NCBI GenBank assembly: GCA_003169845.1
Contig: PNAG01000019.1
Location: 9,069-73,068 of the forward strand
Direction of reading: 5' to 3'
DNA length: 64,000 bases
Origin: Candidatus Dormiibacterota bacterium
GTDB taxonomy: Bacteria; Chloroflexota; Dormibacteria; Dormibacterales; Dormibacteraceae
Shown in pieces: positions 44,488 through 53,760 of the stretch. Both the position numbers and the translations under genes were made by a program. Below the pieces are notes generated by a model. It did no database searches. It saw only the letters and a list, made by a program, of their open reading frames with translations, and was not told the origin of the DNA. Positions within the stretch are counted from its first letter, which is position 1, and every line of letters starts with the position of its first letter.

Positions 44488-45393
44488 TCACTCCTCCCGC
44501 TTTGAATGGTTGTAGCGCTGCTCGAGTTCACGTATCTCGGGCAGCCCGATGAATTCGAGGAACTCCGCGAAGCGAGGCAATTCGGGCAGCACGTTGATCG
44601 GCGAACCGTCGGCGCGGATCCGCGCCAGCACCGCTCGCATCGCCTTCGTCGCCGCTAGTAGTGTTGCGATCGGGAAGATCACGATCGCGTAGCCGAGCTC
44701 GGCCAGCAGAGCGTACTCGATGGGCGGTGTCTTGCCGCCTTCGGCGTAGTTGAAAAGGAGAGGCACTGAGGGGAACGCCGCGGCGATCGCCCGGATCTCG
44801 TCCACCGACTGCGGTGCCTCGATGAACAGGACGTCTGCACCTGCCTCCCGGTAACGGGCGGCCCGCTCGATGGCAGCGTCCAGCCCTTCCACCGCGCGCG
44901 CGTCGGTCCTGGCGATGATCAGCAGGTCAGAAGAAGCGCGGGCGTCGACGGCAGCCCGCACCTTCTCGACCATCTCGGCCACCGGCACCACATGCTTGCC
45001 CTCCATGTGGCCGCATTTCTTTGGCGCGACTTGGTCCTCGATGTGGAGCGCCGCCACGCCTGCTCGTTCGTACTCCCGCACCGTGCGAAGGACGTTAATC
45101 GGGTTCCCGTAGCCGGTGTCGGCGTCCGCTATCACCGGGAGGTCGACGGCCTCGACGATCCGGCGCGCGTTGTCGACCATCTCCGACATCGAGACCAGGC
45201 CGACGTCCGGCCGGCCGAGAAGCCCGGCCGAGGTCCCGAAGCCTGTCATGTAGACGGCCGGGAAGCCGGCCTCCTCGATCAGGCGGGCGCCCAGGGCGTC
45301 ATAGCAGCCCGGAGCGAGCACCGGTCGCGCCGTTTCCAGAAGCGCCCGCAGACGTGGCGGTGAGCCTGCACTTCCAGGGAGCAGAGGGGCCAT
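44488..45393 (-). CDS. Isocitrate lyase / PEP mutase family enzyme
   Basis: 301 residues from ATG 45393. The TIM barrel has YDALGARLIEEAGFPAVYMTGFG, DADTGYG, HIEDQVAPKKCGHMEGK (the KKCGH flexible-loop motif of methylisocitrate and isocitrate lyases) and ADVLFIEAP. The group includes 2-methylisocitrate lyase, oxaloacetate decarboxylase and PEP mutase; the KKCGH motif favours a C-C lyase of a 2-methylisocitrate-type acid. It is divergent from the MFS gene and likely cotranscribed with the GlcG gene. Confidence 0.88.
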   Translation of the reverse strand: MAPLLPGSAGSPPRLRALLETARPVLAPGCYDALGARLIEEAGFPAVYMTGFGTSAGLLGRPDVGLVSMSEMVDNARRIVEAVDLPVIADADTGYGNPINVLRTVREYERAGVAALHIEDQVAPKKCGHMEGKHVVPVAEMVEKVRAAVDARASSDLLIIARTDARAVEGLDAAIERAARYREAGADVLFIEAPQSVDEIRAIAAAFPSVPLLFNYAEGGKTPPIEYALLAELGYAIVIFPIATLLAATKAMRAVLARIRADGSPINVLPELPRFAEFLEFIGLPEIRELEQRYNHSKREE

Positions 45394-45488
45394 GGCGCAA
45401 ACATCATCGCTCGCCCGAGAGCTCGGCGTGGAGGCGGCGCGTCGGCGGGGGCCAGCCGAAGATCTAATGTGCTGATCCGGAAGGATCC

Positions 45489-46649
45489 ATGACGTCAAAC
45501 GCGATGACCGAGTTCGATGAGCGCACGGTTCTGTCCAGGACAGCCCTGGCGGCGATCGCTGCCGCGTTTCTATTGATCGGCGTGGTCGCTTCCGCCTACG
45601 GCCCTCTGCTCGAATTCTTCGCCCATCGGTTCTCGGTCACCCTGCCAATCGCAGGCGGGGTGTTGAGCGCCCATTTCGCAGGCGCCCTGGTCGGTGTCCT
45701 GGGCACGATGCGCGCCATGGAGCGGTTTCCGAATCGTCACATGCTCGTCGCAGCGCTGGGCTTTTTAGGGCTCGGTTGCGCTCTCGTGGCGCTGGCGCCG
45801 ACGTGGCCTGTGTTGCTGGCTGCGGTCTTTGTCGTCGGCGTGGGTTTTGGCGCCCTCGATATCGGGCTGAACCAGGTCGTCGCTCACAGCGCAGGGAAGA
45901 GAAGAGCGGCCGTGCTCAACATGCTCAATGGGTCCTTCGGGATCGGTGCCGTGCTTGGTCCTATCCTCGTGACCGTTCTCGGCGAGCACCACTTCACCCT
46001 GCTCTATGTCGGGGGCGCGGTTCTCGCGATTGCCCTCATCCCAGAAACTCTTCGAATCCCCGGTCGTCTTCCGGTTGCCCTTAGGGCAACCGCCGGGCGG
46101 CCCAACGCCCTGATCCTGATCTTCGTCCTCGCATTTACGCTGTATGTCGGCACGGAGGCCGGCGTCGGCGGGTGGGCCCCTTCACACCTCGAGTCGATCG
46201 GCCTGGGGTCCGCGTCGGCGGCTGCGCTGACCTCCGGTTTCTGGCTCGCGCTCGGACTTGGCCGCCTGCTCGTCGCCTTACTTCCTTCGCGAATCCCTGA
46301 GTGGGTGATCGTGACTACCGCGTCGGCGCTCGGCGCACTTTCGTTGCTGGCGGCCGTCTCCGGGCGCGCGGCTCCAATCGCATATGTCGTCGCCGGTCTC
46401 GTCATGGCACCCATCTTTCCGACCGGCATCGTCTGGCTGGCCAAGCTGTTACCGCGTGACGCGCGCGCCACCTCCTGGCTCTTTCCAGGCGCGATGTTGG
46501 GCGGCGCCCTGATCCCTGCCGCCATCGGTCTCGCCGTGGCTCGCACCGGCCTGGGCGGAGCACCGGTCGTGCTTTCCACGGTCGCGCTTGGCACCTTCCT
46601 GGCATTCGCGTTCGCTCGGATCTTGAGCTCTCACCAACCGAGCCACTGA
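45489..46649 (+). CDS. MFS transporter
   Basis: 386 residues with 12 predicted TM helices. Typical MFS elements: GVLSAHFAGALVGVLGTMRAM (loop 2-3), GFGALDIGLNQVVAHSAG (a FucP-like N-terminal pattern) and an Ala-rich second half. An AAGGA ribosome site precedes the ATG. Divergent from the PEP-mutase-family gene, so it may import the acid that the enzyme cleaves. Confidence 0.85.
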   Translation: MTSNAMTEFDERTVLSRTALAAIAAAFLLIGVVASAYGPLLEFFAHRFSVTLPIAGGVLSAHFAGALVGVLGTMRAMERFPNRHMLVAALGFLGLGCALVALAPTWPVLLAAVFVVGVGFGALDIGLNQVVAHSAGKRRAAVLNMLNGSFGIGAVLGPILVTVLGEHHFTLLYVGGAVLAIALIPETLRIPGRLPVALRATAGRPNALILIFVLAFTLYVGTEAGVGGWAPSHLESIGLGSASAAALTSGFWLALGLGRLLVALLPSRIPEWVIVTTASALGALSLLAAVSGRAAPIAYVVAGLVMAPIFPTGIVWLAKLLPRDARATSWLFPGAMLGGALIPAAIGLAVARTGLGGAPVVLSTVALGTFLAFAFARILSSHQPSH

Positions 46650-46846
46650 CCGATAGATACCTCTCGTTGAGGCTCAGACCTTGGTCATGAGACTGCCCGG
46701 CGAAGCTGGTGGTCTCGGCACCGTAAAGACTTGCCGTGTTAGCGACGTCAGCGTGGCTGATGCTCCAGTCGGCGGCCCCCGCCCAGCACGAGGATCGGCG
46801 TCCTCTTGACCTTGTCTACGTCGGGGCGCACGAAGAAGAGCATGTC

Positions 46847-47018
46847 GTGTAGTAGTTCATGTAGTAACCCGAGGCTGTGTAATGGCTCGAAACCGGTCTA
46901 GTAGGCATGCGCGATGCCGCCAATCGAGCTCAAACCGCTGAAAAACGGTCTCGGTGGACGAGACCGCCTGGATTTCGGGACCGTGAGGCCCCGGGTTCAA
47001 ATCCCGGGCCCCCGACCA
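46847..47018 (+). repeat. tRNA-Pro-tailed repeat R7 (type A flank, best copy)
   Basis: TGTAGTAGTTCATGTAGTAA starts near 46849, the hairpin GGTCTC-GGTGGAC-GAGACC is at 46947-46965, and the tRNA-Pro 3' half is at 46974-47018: loop TTCGGGA, 5-nt stem, 5-nt variable, T-arm CCGGG-TTCAAAT-CCCGG, acceptor GCCCCCG, A, CCA, exactly 45 nt. No 5' half is present. The 200 bp before it (46650-46846) hold only a short relic that reads like an alpha/beta-hydrolase C-terminus on the minus strand, not a gene. Confidence 0.88.
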
Positions 47019-47080
47019 AAATCTGAATACGAATCTGACACTGCCGGGCTCACTTAGAGCACGCGCATTACGCCGAATGT

Positions 47081-47101
47081 AGTAACCATGTAGTAACCGG
47101 G
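47081..47101 (+). repeat. TGTAGTAAC direct repeat downstream of R7
   Basis: TGTAGTAACCATGTAGTAACC contains TGTAGTAAC twice at an 11-bp period. It lies 63 bp after the R7 CCA and resembles the start of the type A flanks, as if an arm of similar binding sites exists on the far side of the tRNA piece. Confidence 0.5.
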
Positions 47102-47223
47102 GAGAGCGGACCCACCGCCTTGATCAACTACACCCGGCGAGACGTTTGATTTGCAGTCGCCCGCGCCTGCGCCGCAACAAGGTCGCCCGAGGCAGGTCGG
47201 CGGCCGGCACCAATTAACGCGGG

Positions 47224-47448
47224 TCAGCGACCCAAGACCCGCTTAGCCTGCTCGAACTCGGCCTCAGCTATCTCACCTGCCGCATACCTGCGCCGGAGGA
47301 TGTCCAGCGCTCCTTCGGGCGCTGCGTGCCAAGGCCGGTCAGCACTACGGAGGACGACGGCCAGTACCAATCCGATTGCGGCCGCAAGCATGAGTGCCAA
47401 CATGAACCCGATCCAGCCCGCATCGCCAGCCTGATACCACCACATCAT
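47224..47448 (-). CDS. SHOCT-domain small membrane protein
   Basis: 74 residues. A hydrophobic segment (IGFMLALMLAAAIGLVLAVVL) is followed by ALDILRRRYAAGEIAEAEFEQAKRVLG, the SHOCT motif (short C-terminal domain). SHOCT proteins are common in actinobacteria and may be oligomerisation adaptors; no enzymatic role. It stands alone between R7 and the MarR-ABC block. Confidence 0.85.
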   Translation of the reverse strand: MMWWYQAGDAGWIGFMLALMLAAAIGLVLAVVLRSADRPWHAAPEGALDILRRRYAAGEIAEAEFEQAKRVLGR

Positions 47449-47806
47449 GTCTAGATCACCTCTGCGGCAACCCTAGGTCAGGCCGTCGCGTTCATATAGG
47501 GACCATCGCCCTAACAAATGACGGCCACCTGGATGACGCAGGTCTCGCACTATCGAGTGGCGGCCACCACCGAGCGCGCGCCAGCAGCGGCGGTAACTTG
47601 TTCGGCGTGGCCGGTTGTGGCCGGACTGAACACGAACAGTCCTCGCCGGACCGAGCGATTGACTCTGTAATTGATCGATGAAGGCGCCTGCGGCTTCCTG
47701 GCCCCATTCGAATAGAACTCGCGTGATGAGGCGGTGACGGAAGTCCCCTGCTTCGTAGTCCGCCCGGCCCTCTTGGATCCACCCCTTGCGGCTACATCAT
47801 TCTCCC
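47449..47806. other. Upstream region of the MarR operon
   Basis: About 360 bp with no recognised gene. The short open frames seen on the minus strand are arginine-rich and not family-like. The MarR start is assigned to GTG 47807. No clear promoter or operator was recognised; the position is where one would be expected. Confidence 0.4.
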
Positions 47807-48319
47807 GTGAACGTTCGCGCCGGAACAGTCGCTCGGCCGGTCGTGGAGAAGGCCGGAAGCGCCGATCCCGAAGTACCACTTGCCGAAGACGTAGCCCGCC
47901 TACTACGCGAGGTGCAGCGAGCCCTGCGAGACGAGTACTTTCGCCAGGCCAAGGGCACGGCGCTGACGCGCTTGTTCCCATACATGCCGCTGCTGCGTGA
48001 GGTGGCACGGCAACCCGGCATAACGGTCAACGAGCTAGCCCGCCTCTCACATCTGCCCAAGAGCTACGTCTCGGTCATGTTGGTTCGGCTCGTCGAACTA
48101 GACCTCATTCGGAAAGAGGCGGACGAGAGGGACAGCCGCCTCGTCAGGCTGCGCATGACACCGGAAGGGCGGCGGCGCACCCGGTCGTGGCGGGCAGCGA
48201 ACCGCCGGACTCTGATCCGAACCCTGCAGCCCTTGTCCCAAGACCAGCTGGCTCTGATAGTCGGTGGGCTTAAGCAACTTCTGGCCGTGCTTCAGCAGCA
48301 CGAGCGAGACGCATGCTGA
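47807..48319 (+). CDS. MarR family transcriptional regulator
   Basis: 170 residues from GTG 47807. The winged helix is typical: YMPLLREVARQPGITVNELARLSHLPKSYVSVMLVRLVELDLIRKEADERDSRLVRLRMTPEG (DERD/R wing motif). It overlaps the start of the first ABC gene by 7 bp, so it is the local regulator of the heterodimeric exporter. Start choice excludes a preceding TTG frame. Confidence 0.88.
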   Translation: MNVRAGTVARPVVEKAGSADPEVPLAEDVARLLREVQRALRDEYFRQAKGTALTRLFPYMPLLREVARQPGITVNELARLSHLPKSYVSVMLVRLVELDLIRKEADERDSRLVRLRMTPEGRRRTRSWRAANRRTLIRTLQPLSQDQLALIVGGLKQLLAVLQQHERDAC

Positions 48320-50043
48320 TCAAGCTGCTGCGCACCTACCTTCGGCCGTACACGCGCCAGGTGGCGCTCGTCCTCGGGCTGACGGTGATCCAGGCGGTCG
48401 CGAACCTCTATCTACCGAACCTCAACGCCGACCTCATCAACAACGGCGTCGTCAAGGGCGACATCCCCTACATCTGGAGAACCGGCGAAATCATGCTCGG
48501 AATCACCCTCGTGCTGGGGGTGATCGCGATTGTCGCCGTGTACTGGTCCTCCATCGCCTCGATGGGGGTGGGCAGGGATATCCGCGCGGCCATCTTCGAG
48601 CGCGTCCAGAACTTCTCGGCCCGTGAGATGAACCGGCTGGGTACCCCATCGTTGATCACGCGCAACACGAACGACGTCCAGCAGATCCAACTCGTGCTGC
48701 AGGTTGCCCTCACCATCCTGGCAAGCGCTCCAATCATGGCTGTCGGCGGCGTGATCATGGCCCTGCGCGAGGACGTGAAGCTGTCCGCGCTCCTGATCTT
48801 GATCGTCCCCCTGATGGCCGTCATCCTCGGCGTCATGCTCGCCAAGGCGGTCCCGCTGTTCCGATCTATGCAGGTCAAGATCGACCGGATCAACCAGGTG
48901 TTACGCGAGCAGATCACCGGCATCAGGGTCATCCGCGCCTTTGTCCGCACCTCATACGAGCAGCAGCGGTTCGAGACCGCGAACGCCGACCTGACCTCGA
49001 CCGCCCTACGGGTCAACCGCATCTTCGTGCTGGCGATGCCGGCGCTGATGGGGATCATGAACCTGAGCACTGTCGCGGTGCTTTGGTTCGGAGGTCAGCT
49101 TGTGGACAGCGGCCAGATGCCCATCGGCAACCTCACCGCTTTCCTGATGTACATCATGCAGATCCTGGTCGCCGTGATGATGGCGGTGGCCATGGTCATC
49201 CTCATCCCGCGCGCAGAGGCGAGCGCCACACGCATCGAAGAGGTCATGAGCACCGCGCCGTCGATCGCGGATCCCGAGCAGCCACTCGACCCGAGCTCTG
49301 CGACCGGTGTCGTCGAGTTCCGCGGCGTCAGCTTCGGTTACCCGGGTGGAGAGCATCCGGTGCTGAACGACCTGTCCTTCGTGCTTCGGCCAGGCGAGAC
49401 CACCGCGGTGATCGGCGGCACCGGTTCCGGCAAGACCACACTGCTGAACCTGGTTCCGCGCTTCTTCGACGTTACCACCGGAGAAGTCCTGGTCGACACC
49501 GTCGACGTTCGGCGACAGGCGCTCGAGCGGCTGTGGGGCACGATCGGGCTCGTGCCGCAGAGGGCGTACCTGTTCAGCGGCACGGTGGCCGAGAACCTGC
49601 GGTTTGGCCGGGAAGATGCGACCGACGCGGAGCTCTGGCACGCGCTCGAGGTGGCACAGGCCCGCGACTTCGTCGCCGACATGCCCGGCCAGCTCGACGC
49701 CCCGATCGACCAGGGCGGTACGAACGTGTCCGGCGGCCAGCGTCAGCGACTCGCGATCGCCCGCGCGCTTGTCAAGCGACCCGCCGTCTATCTGTTCGAC
49801 GACTGCTTCTCAGCCCTCGACGCCGGCACCGACGCCCGGCTGCGTGCGGCCCTTGAATTGGAGACGCGCAACGCCACCGTCGTCATCGTCGCGCAGCGTG
49901 TCAGCACGATCATGCACGCCGACCGGATCATCGTCTTGGACGCGGGCCGGATCGTCGGACTCGGCACCCATGCCGAGCTGATGTCCGCCTGCGCCTCCTA
50001 CCGCGAGATCGTCAAGTCGCAACTCGGCGAGGAGGCAGCATGA
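48313..50043 (+). CDS. ABC exporter, first half (TMD-NBD)
   Basis: 576 residues. Six TM segments in residues 15-320, then an NBD with Walker A GGTGSGKTT, Q-loop GLVPQRAYLFSG, signature VSGGQRQRLAIARAL, Walker B VYLFDDCFSALD and switch His region VIVAQRVSTI. The Walker B carries DD (D after the usual Asp, with the catalytic Glu replaced), so this half is probably the degenerate site of a heterodimer. It overlaps MarR and the second half. Confidence 0.9.
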   Translation: MLIKLLRTYLRPYTRQVALVLGLTVIQAVANLYLPNLNADLINNGVVKGDIPYIWRTGEIMLGITLVLGVIAIVAVYWSSIASMGVGRDIRAAIFERVQNFSAREMNRLGTPSLITRNTNDVQQIQLVLQVALTILASAPIMAVGGVIMALREDVKLSALLILIVPLMAVILGVMLAKAVPLFRSMQVKIDRINQVLREQITGIRVIRAFVRTSYEQQRFETANADLTSTALRVNRIFVLAMPALMGIMNLSTVAVLWFGGQLVDSGQMPIGNLTAFLMYIMQILVAVMMAVAMVILIPRAEASATRIEEVMSTAPSIADPEQPLDPSSATGVVEFRGVSFGYPGGEHPVLNDLSFVLRPGETTAVIGGTGSGKTTLLNLVPRFFDVTTGEVLVDTVDVRRQALERLWGTIGLVPQRAYLFSGTVAENLRFGREDATDAELWHALEVAQARDFVADMPGQLDAPIDQGGTNVSGGQRQRLAIARALVKRPAVYLFDDCFSALDAGTDARLRAALELETRNATVVIVAQRVSTIMHADRIIVLDAGRIVGLGTHAELMSACASYREIVKSQLGEEAA

Positions 50044-52016
50044 GCATTCGACCTCCGATGGGAGGCCTGGCCGGAAGACCCATGGGAGGCAGGGGACCTG
50101 TCGGCGGAGGTTGGATGGGGATGGGGCAGCCGGCGCAGAGCTCCACGAACCTGGGCAAGACCCTGCGGCAGCTTCTCGGCCGGTTACGCCCCGAGTGGCA
50201 CCTGATCACGTTCGTCGTTCTGCTGGGTTCCGCCAGCGTTGCCTTCTCGGTCATCGGCCCCAAGATCATCGGCAACGCGACCAACGTGATCTTCGACGGC
50301 ATCATCGGCAAGAACCTGCCGGCGGGGATGACCAAGGCGCAGGCGATCGCGCTGCTGCGCGCTCATGGCCAAGATCAGATCGCCCAGATGCTTTCCGGAA
50401 TGAATGTGACTCCGGGCAAGGGAATCGATTTCGCGCAACTCGGCGTGATCCTGCTGCTGGCCGCGCTGGTCTACGTTCTCGCCGCGGTGTTGAGCTGGGC
50501 CCAAGGCTACATCATGGCCGGCGTTGCCCAGCGCACCGTCTACGGCATGCGTCGGGACGTCGAGGCGAAGCTGGCCCGGCTGCCGTTGAAGTACTTCGAC
50601 AGCCACCCGCACGGCGACATCCTCAGCCGGGTGACGAACGACATCGACAACGTGACCACCACTCTGCAGCAGGGCCTGAGCCAGCTGCTCATCGCCGTGC
50701 TCACGGTGGTGGGTGTCCTCGGCATGATGTTCTCAATCAGTCCACTGCTCGCAGCCATCTCATTGATCACCGTGCCGCTTTCGATAGGTGTGACCATCCT
50801 GGTCGCCAGGCGCTCCCAGGGGCAGTTCGCCGCGCAGTGGCGGTGGACCGGAACGCTCAACGGTCACGTCGAGGAGATGCATACCGGTCACGCGCTGGTC
50901 CAGGTCTACGGCCGCCGGCGCAAGTCGCTCGAGGAGTTCGTCCGGCAGAACCAGACGCTGTATGAGGCGAGCTTCCGGGCGCAGTTCCTGTCCGGCATCA
51001 TCCAGCCGGCACTGCAGTTTCTCGCCAATCTCAACTACGTCGCCATCGCCGTGCTCGGTGGATACCGAGTGGCGTCGGGCACGATGTCGCTCGGCGACGT
51101 GCAGGCATTCATCCAGTATTCGCGCCAGTTCACGATGCCGATCACACAGATCGCGAGCCAGATGAACCTCCTGCAGTCCGGCTTAGCCTCGGCTGAGCGC
51201 GTCTTCGAGTTCCTCGCCGCCGAAGAGGAAGCACCGGACAGGGCCACCGGCCTCGAGCTGACCGCACCGTCGGGGCGCGTGACGCTCGAGCAGGTGCAGT
51301 TCCGGTACGAACCTGACAAGCCGCTGATCGCCGACTTCAACCTCGAGGTGCGACCGGGTCAGACCATCGCGATCGTCGGCCCAACCGGAGCGGGGAAGAC
51401 AACGATAGTGAACCTACTGATGCGCTTCTACGACATCGATTCGGGGCGCATCTGCCTGGACAGCGTCGACACCCACGATCTTTCGCGGGACCAGGTGCGC
51501 CGCGTCTTCGGCATGGTGTTGCAGGACACCTGGCTGTTTGCGGGCACGATACGCGACAACATCGCTTACGGCCGCGAGGGCGCGACCGATGACGACGTGG
51601 TGGCCGCAGCCAGAGCCGCCTATGTGGATCCGTTCGTTCGCACCCTGCCAGACGGGTATGGCACCGTTTTGGACGAGGACGCGTCCGGTCTCTCCTCCGG
51701 CCAGAGGCAGCTGCTGACGATCGCCAGAGCTTTCTTGGCGGACCCGAGCATCCTCATCCTCGACGAAGCGACGAGCAGCGTCGACACCCGCACCGAAGTG
51801 CTCATCCAGGCGGCGATGGCGCGTTTGCGGCAGGGGCGGACCAGCTTTGTCATCGCGCACCGGCTCTCGACTATCCGCAACGCGGATTCGATCGTCGTCA
51901 TGGATGCTGGCCGAATCGTGGAGCAGGGAAGCCACGCCGAGCTGCTGGTCCGCCACGGTTTCTACTACGAGCTCTACAACAGCCAGTTCACCGAGGCCTT
52001 CGCCGCGGCGAGCTGA
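50040..52016 (+). CDS. ABC exporter, second half (TMD-NBD)
   Basis: 658 residues. A Gly/Pro/Met-rich N-terminal extension precedes six TM segments. The NBD has Walker A GPTGAGKTT, signature LSSGQRQLLTIARA, Walker B ILILDEATSSVD with the catalytic Glu, and VIAHRLSTI. Together with the upstream half it forms a heterodimeric multidrug or lipid exporter of the BmrCD/LmrCD type, controlled by MarR. The two genes overlap by 4 bp. Confidence 0.9.
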   Translation: MSIRPPMGGLAGRPMGGRGPVGGGWMGMGQPAQSSTNLGKTLRQLLGRLRPEWHLITFVVLLGSASVAFSVIGPKIIGNATNVIFDGIIGKNLPAGMTKAQAIALLRAHGQDQIAQMLSGMNVTPGKGIDFAQLGVILLLAALVYVLAAVLSWAQGYIMAGVAQRTVYGMRRDVEAKLARLPLKYFDSHPHGDILSRVTNDIDNVTTTLQQGLSQLLIAVLTVVGVLGMMFSISPLLAAISLITVPLSIGVTILVARRSQGQFAAQWRWTGTLNGHVEEMHTGHALVQVYGRRRKSLEEFVRQNQTLYEASFRAQFLSGIIQPALQFLANLNYVAIAVLGGYRVASGTMSLGDVQAFIQYSRQFTMPITQIASQMNLLQSGLASAERVFEFLAAEEEAPDRATGLELTAPSGRVTLEQVQFRYEPDKPLIADFNLEVRPGQTIAIVGPTGAGKTTIVNLLMRFYDIDSGRICLDSVDTHDLSRDQVRRVFGMVLQDTWLFAGTIRDNIAYGREGATDDDVVAAARAAYVDPFVRTLPDGYGTVLDEDASGLSSGQRQLLTIARAFLADPSILILDEATSSVDTRTEVLIQAAMARLRQGRTSFVIAHRLSTIRNADSIVVMDAGRIVEQGSHAELLVRHGFYYELYNSQFTEAFAAAS

Positions 52017-52368
52017 AGGCCGCAGGATCGTCATCGGCTGCGAAGGTGCGTTGGTACATCGCCCGATAAGGCGGTCGAAATCCGCCTTGACCCCGGAGCG
52101 GTACAGCATCCCGGCGTCGGCGGCCCTTGAGCGGGCGCGAATTTCGTCCAGTGTCTGGTCCATCTAACCTGCTTCTAACGGTGGGAAAGGAAAATGGTTG
52201 TCAGTTGAACGCAATCTTCTTTACGCGGTGGACGGTGCCCTCGAAAACAGGCGTGGCGCGCCGGCTTGGCCGTAGCGACGGTGATGCAGCATCAGGAGGC
52301 AGATGGCCTGGGCCCGTAGGGCCGAGCGGCCCTGTCGCTTGCAAACAGGCGCGGGAACAATCCGCACG
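52017..52368. other. Intergenic region, exporter to heme operon
   Basis: About 350 bp. A minus-strand frame (from 52163) begins DQTLDEIRARSRAADAGMLYRSG and looks protein-like for 40 residues, then runs into the exporter gene; it may be a gene fragment. An AGGAGG at 52294 precedes an ATG at 52303, an alternative start for the oxidase. AACAAT ends 7 nt before the GTG at 52369. Confidence 0.35.
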
Positions 52369-53760
52369 GTGACCTTACCCAAGACAGGCGGCGTCGGAAG
52401 TTCGTCTGTCGTCGTCCTGGGCGGTGGCATTTCAGGGCTGGCCGCCGCCCATCGATTGGCGACGCTCGGAACCGGCCAGGTGTTGGTGGTCGAGTCTTCC
52501 CTGCGCCTCGGGGGCAAGATCTCAGCCGTCGAGCTCGCCGGACATTTCCTGGATGCCGGTCCCGATAGCTTCATCACTCGAAATCCCGCTGGAACCCGGC
52601 TTTGCGCTGAGCTCGGCCTCGCCGGCGAGCTCGTGGCCCCTGCGCCGTTGGGCGCGCTCCTCTGGGTGCGCGGCCGTCTGCGACCACTGCCCAAAGACCT
52701 CGCGCTGGGGGTACCGAGGCAGATGAGCAGCCTCGCGGCCTCAGGCGCCGTATCACCACTCGGCCTTGCCCGCGCTGCTCTCGAGGGAATCCTCCCTATC
52801 AAGATTCGGCAAGGCGATCTTTCGGTGGGCGAGCTGGTGCGCCAGCGGTTCGGAGATGAGGTGTTCGAGGCAGTGGTGGATCCCCTGCTCAGCGGGATCT
52901 ACGCCGGCAACGCTGACAGGCTCAGCGCGGAATCGGTGGTCCCGCATCTCGTGGAGGCGCTTCGGCGCGGCCGTCACCTGATGTCCCTCGATGCTCCCAA
53001 GACGTCCGGGCCGGCTTTCTTGACCCTGCGAGGCGGCTTGACGCAGCTCGTCGACGCGCTTGCCGGCACGCTGCCGCCCGGATCGATTCAGCTCGGCGTC
53101 GCAGCCGTCGGCCTGAGCCGGGCTGAAGCGGGATACCGAGTCGCCCTGAGCTCGGGCGAGGAGGTCGAGACCGACGCGGTCGTCTTGGCGACGCCGCCAT
53201 CGGTGACCGCATCAATATTGAAGTCCCTGTCCACACCGGCCGACCAGCTCCTCTCGGGCATCGAGTCAGTGCCGGTCGCCACTGTGTTCCTGATGTACTC
53301 ACCCGGCCGCGTCACGCTGCCTTCCGCGACCGGCTTCCTCGTTCCCAGACGCGACGCACGCCTCATGGTCGGATGCACCTTCCTCTCCCAGAAGTGGCCG
53401 CATCTGGATGGAGATGGCCGCACGGTCATCCGGTGCGCTGTCGGCCGCGACGGATACTCGAGCTGGCAGGGCCTTGATGACGGTCAACTTGTCCGCGCGG
53501 TGCGCACCGAGCTTCAAGAAGCCACCGGTATAGGAGAGGACCCGGAGGCGGTTGCAGTCCACCGCCACTGCGATGGGATGCCGCAGTATCGAGTCGGCCA
53601 CAAAGAGCGTGTCGAGGCAATCGAGGCGAGCCTTGTCGCGTTGCCGGGCCTGGCATTGGCCGGAGCCGCTTACCACGGCGTGGGACTGCCCGCGTGCATC
53701 GCCAGTGGACGGCGCGCCGCGGATCTTGCCGCCGGGGTCCTGCGGACGGTGGCCGCATGA
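52369..53760 (+). CDS. hemY: Protoporphyrinogen/coproporphyrinogen oxidase (HemY/CgoX)
   Basis: 463 residues from GTG 52369 (a 485-residue version would start at ATG 52303). The FAD-binding GxGxxG is VVVLGGGISGLAAAHRLA, followed by VVESSLRLGGKISAVE, GHFLDAGPDSFITR and the conserved C-terminal GAAYHGVGLPACIASGRRAAD. It oxidises the porphyrinogen ring with oxygen. Overlaps the radical SAM gene (ATGA). With the ferrochelatase two genes on, it is the oxidase of a coproporphyrin-branch heme operon. Confidence 0.9.
   Translation: MTLPKTGGVGSSSVVVLGGGISGLAAAHRLATLGTGQVLVVESSLRLGGKISAVELAGHFLDAGPDSFITRNPAGTRLCAELGLAGELVAPAPLGALLWVRGRLRPLPKDLALGVPRQMSSLAASGAVSPLGLARAALEGILPIKIRQGDLSVGELVRQRFGDEVFEAVVDPLLSGIYAGNADRLSAESVVPHLVEALRRGRHLMSLDAPKTSGPAFLTLRGGLTQLVDALAGTLPPGSIQLGVAAVGLSRAEAGYRVALSSGEEVETDAVVLATPPSVTASILKSLSTPADQLLSGIESVPVATVFLMYSPGRVTLPSATGFLVPRRDARLMVGCTFLSQKWPHLDGDGRTVIRCAVGRDGYSSWQGLDDGQLVRAVRTELQEATGIGEDPEAVAVHRHCDGMPQYRVGHKERVEAIEASLVALPGLALAGAAYHGVGLPACIASGRRAADLAAGVLRTVAA

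Noticed and set aside
51414-52163. 249-aa minus-strand ORF
   Set aside because: Most of it is antisense to the exporter NBD. Its first 40 residues look protein-like and may be a fragment, but the whole ORF is not a gene.
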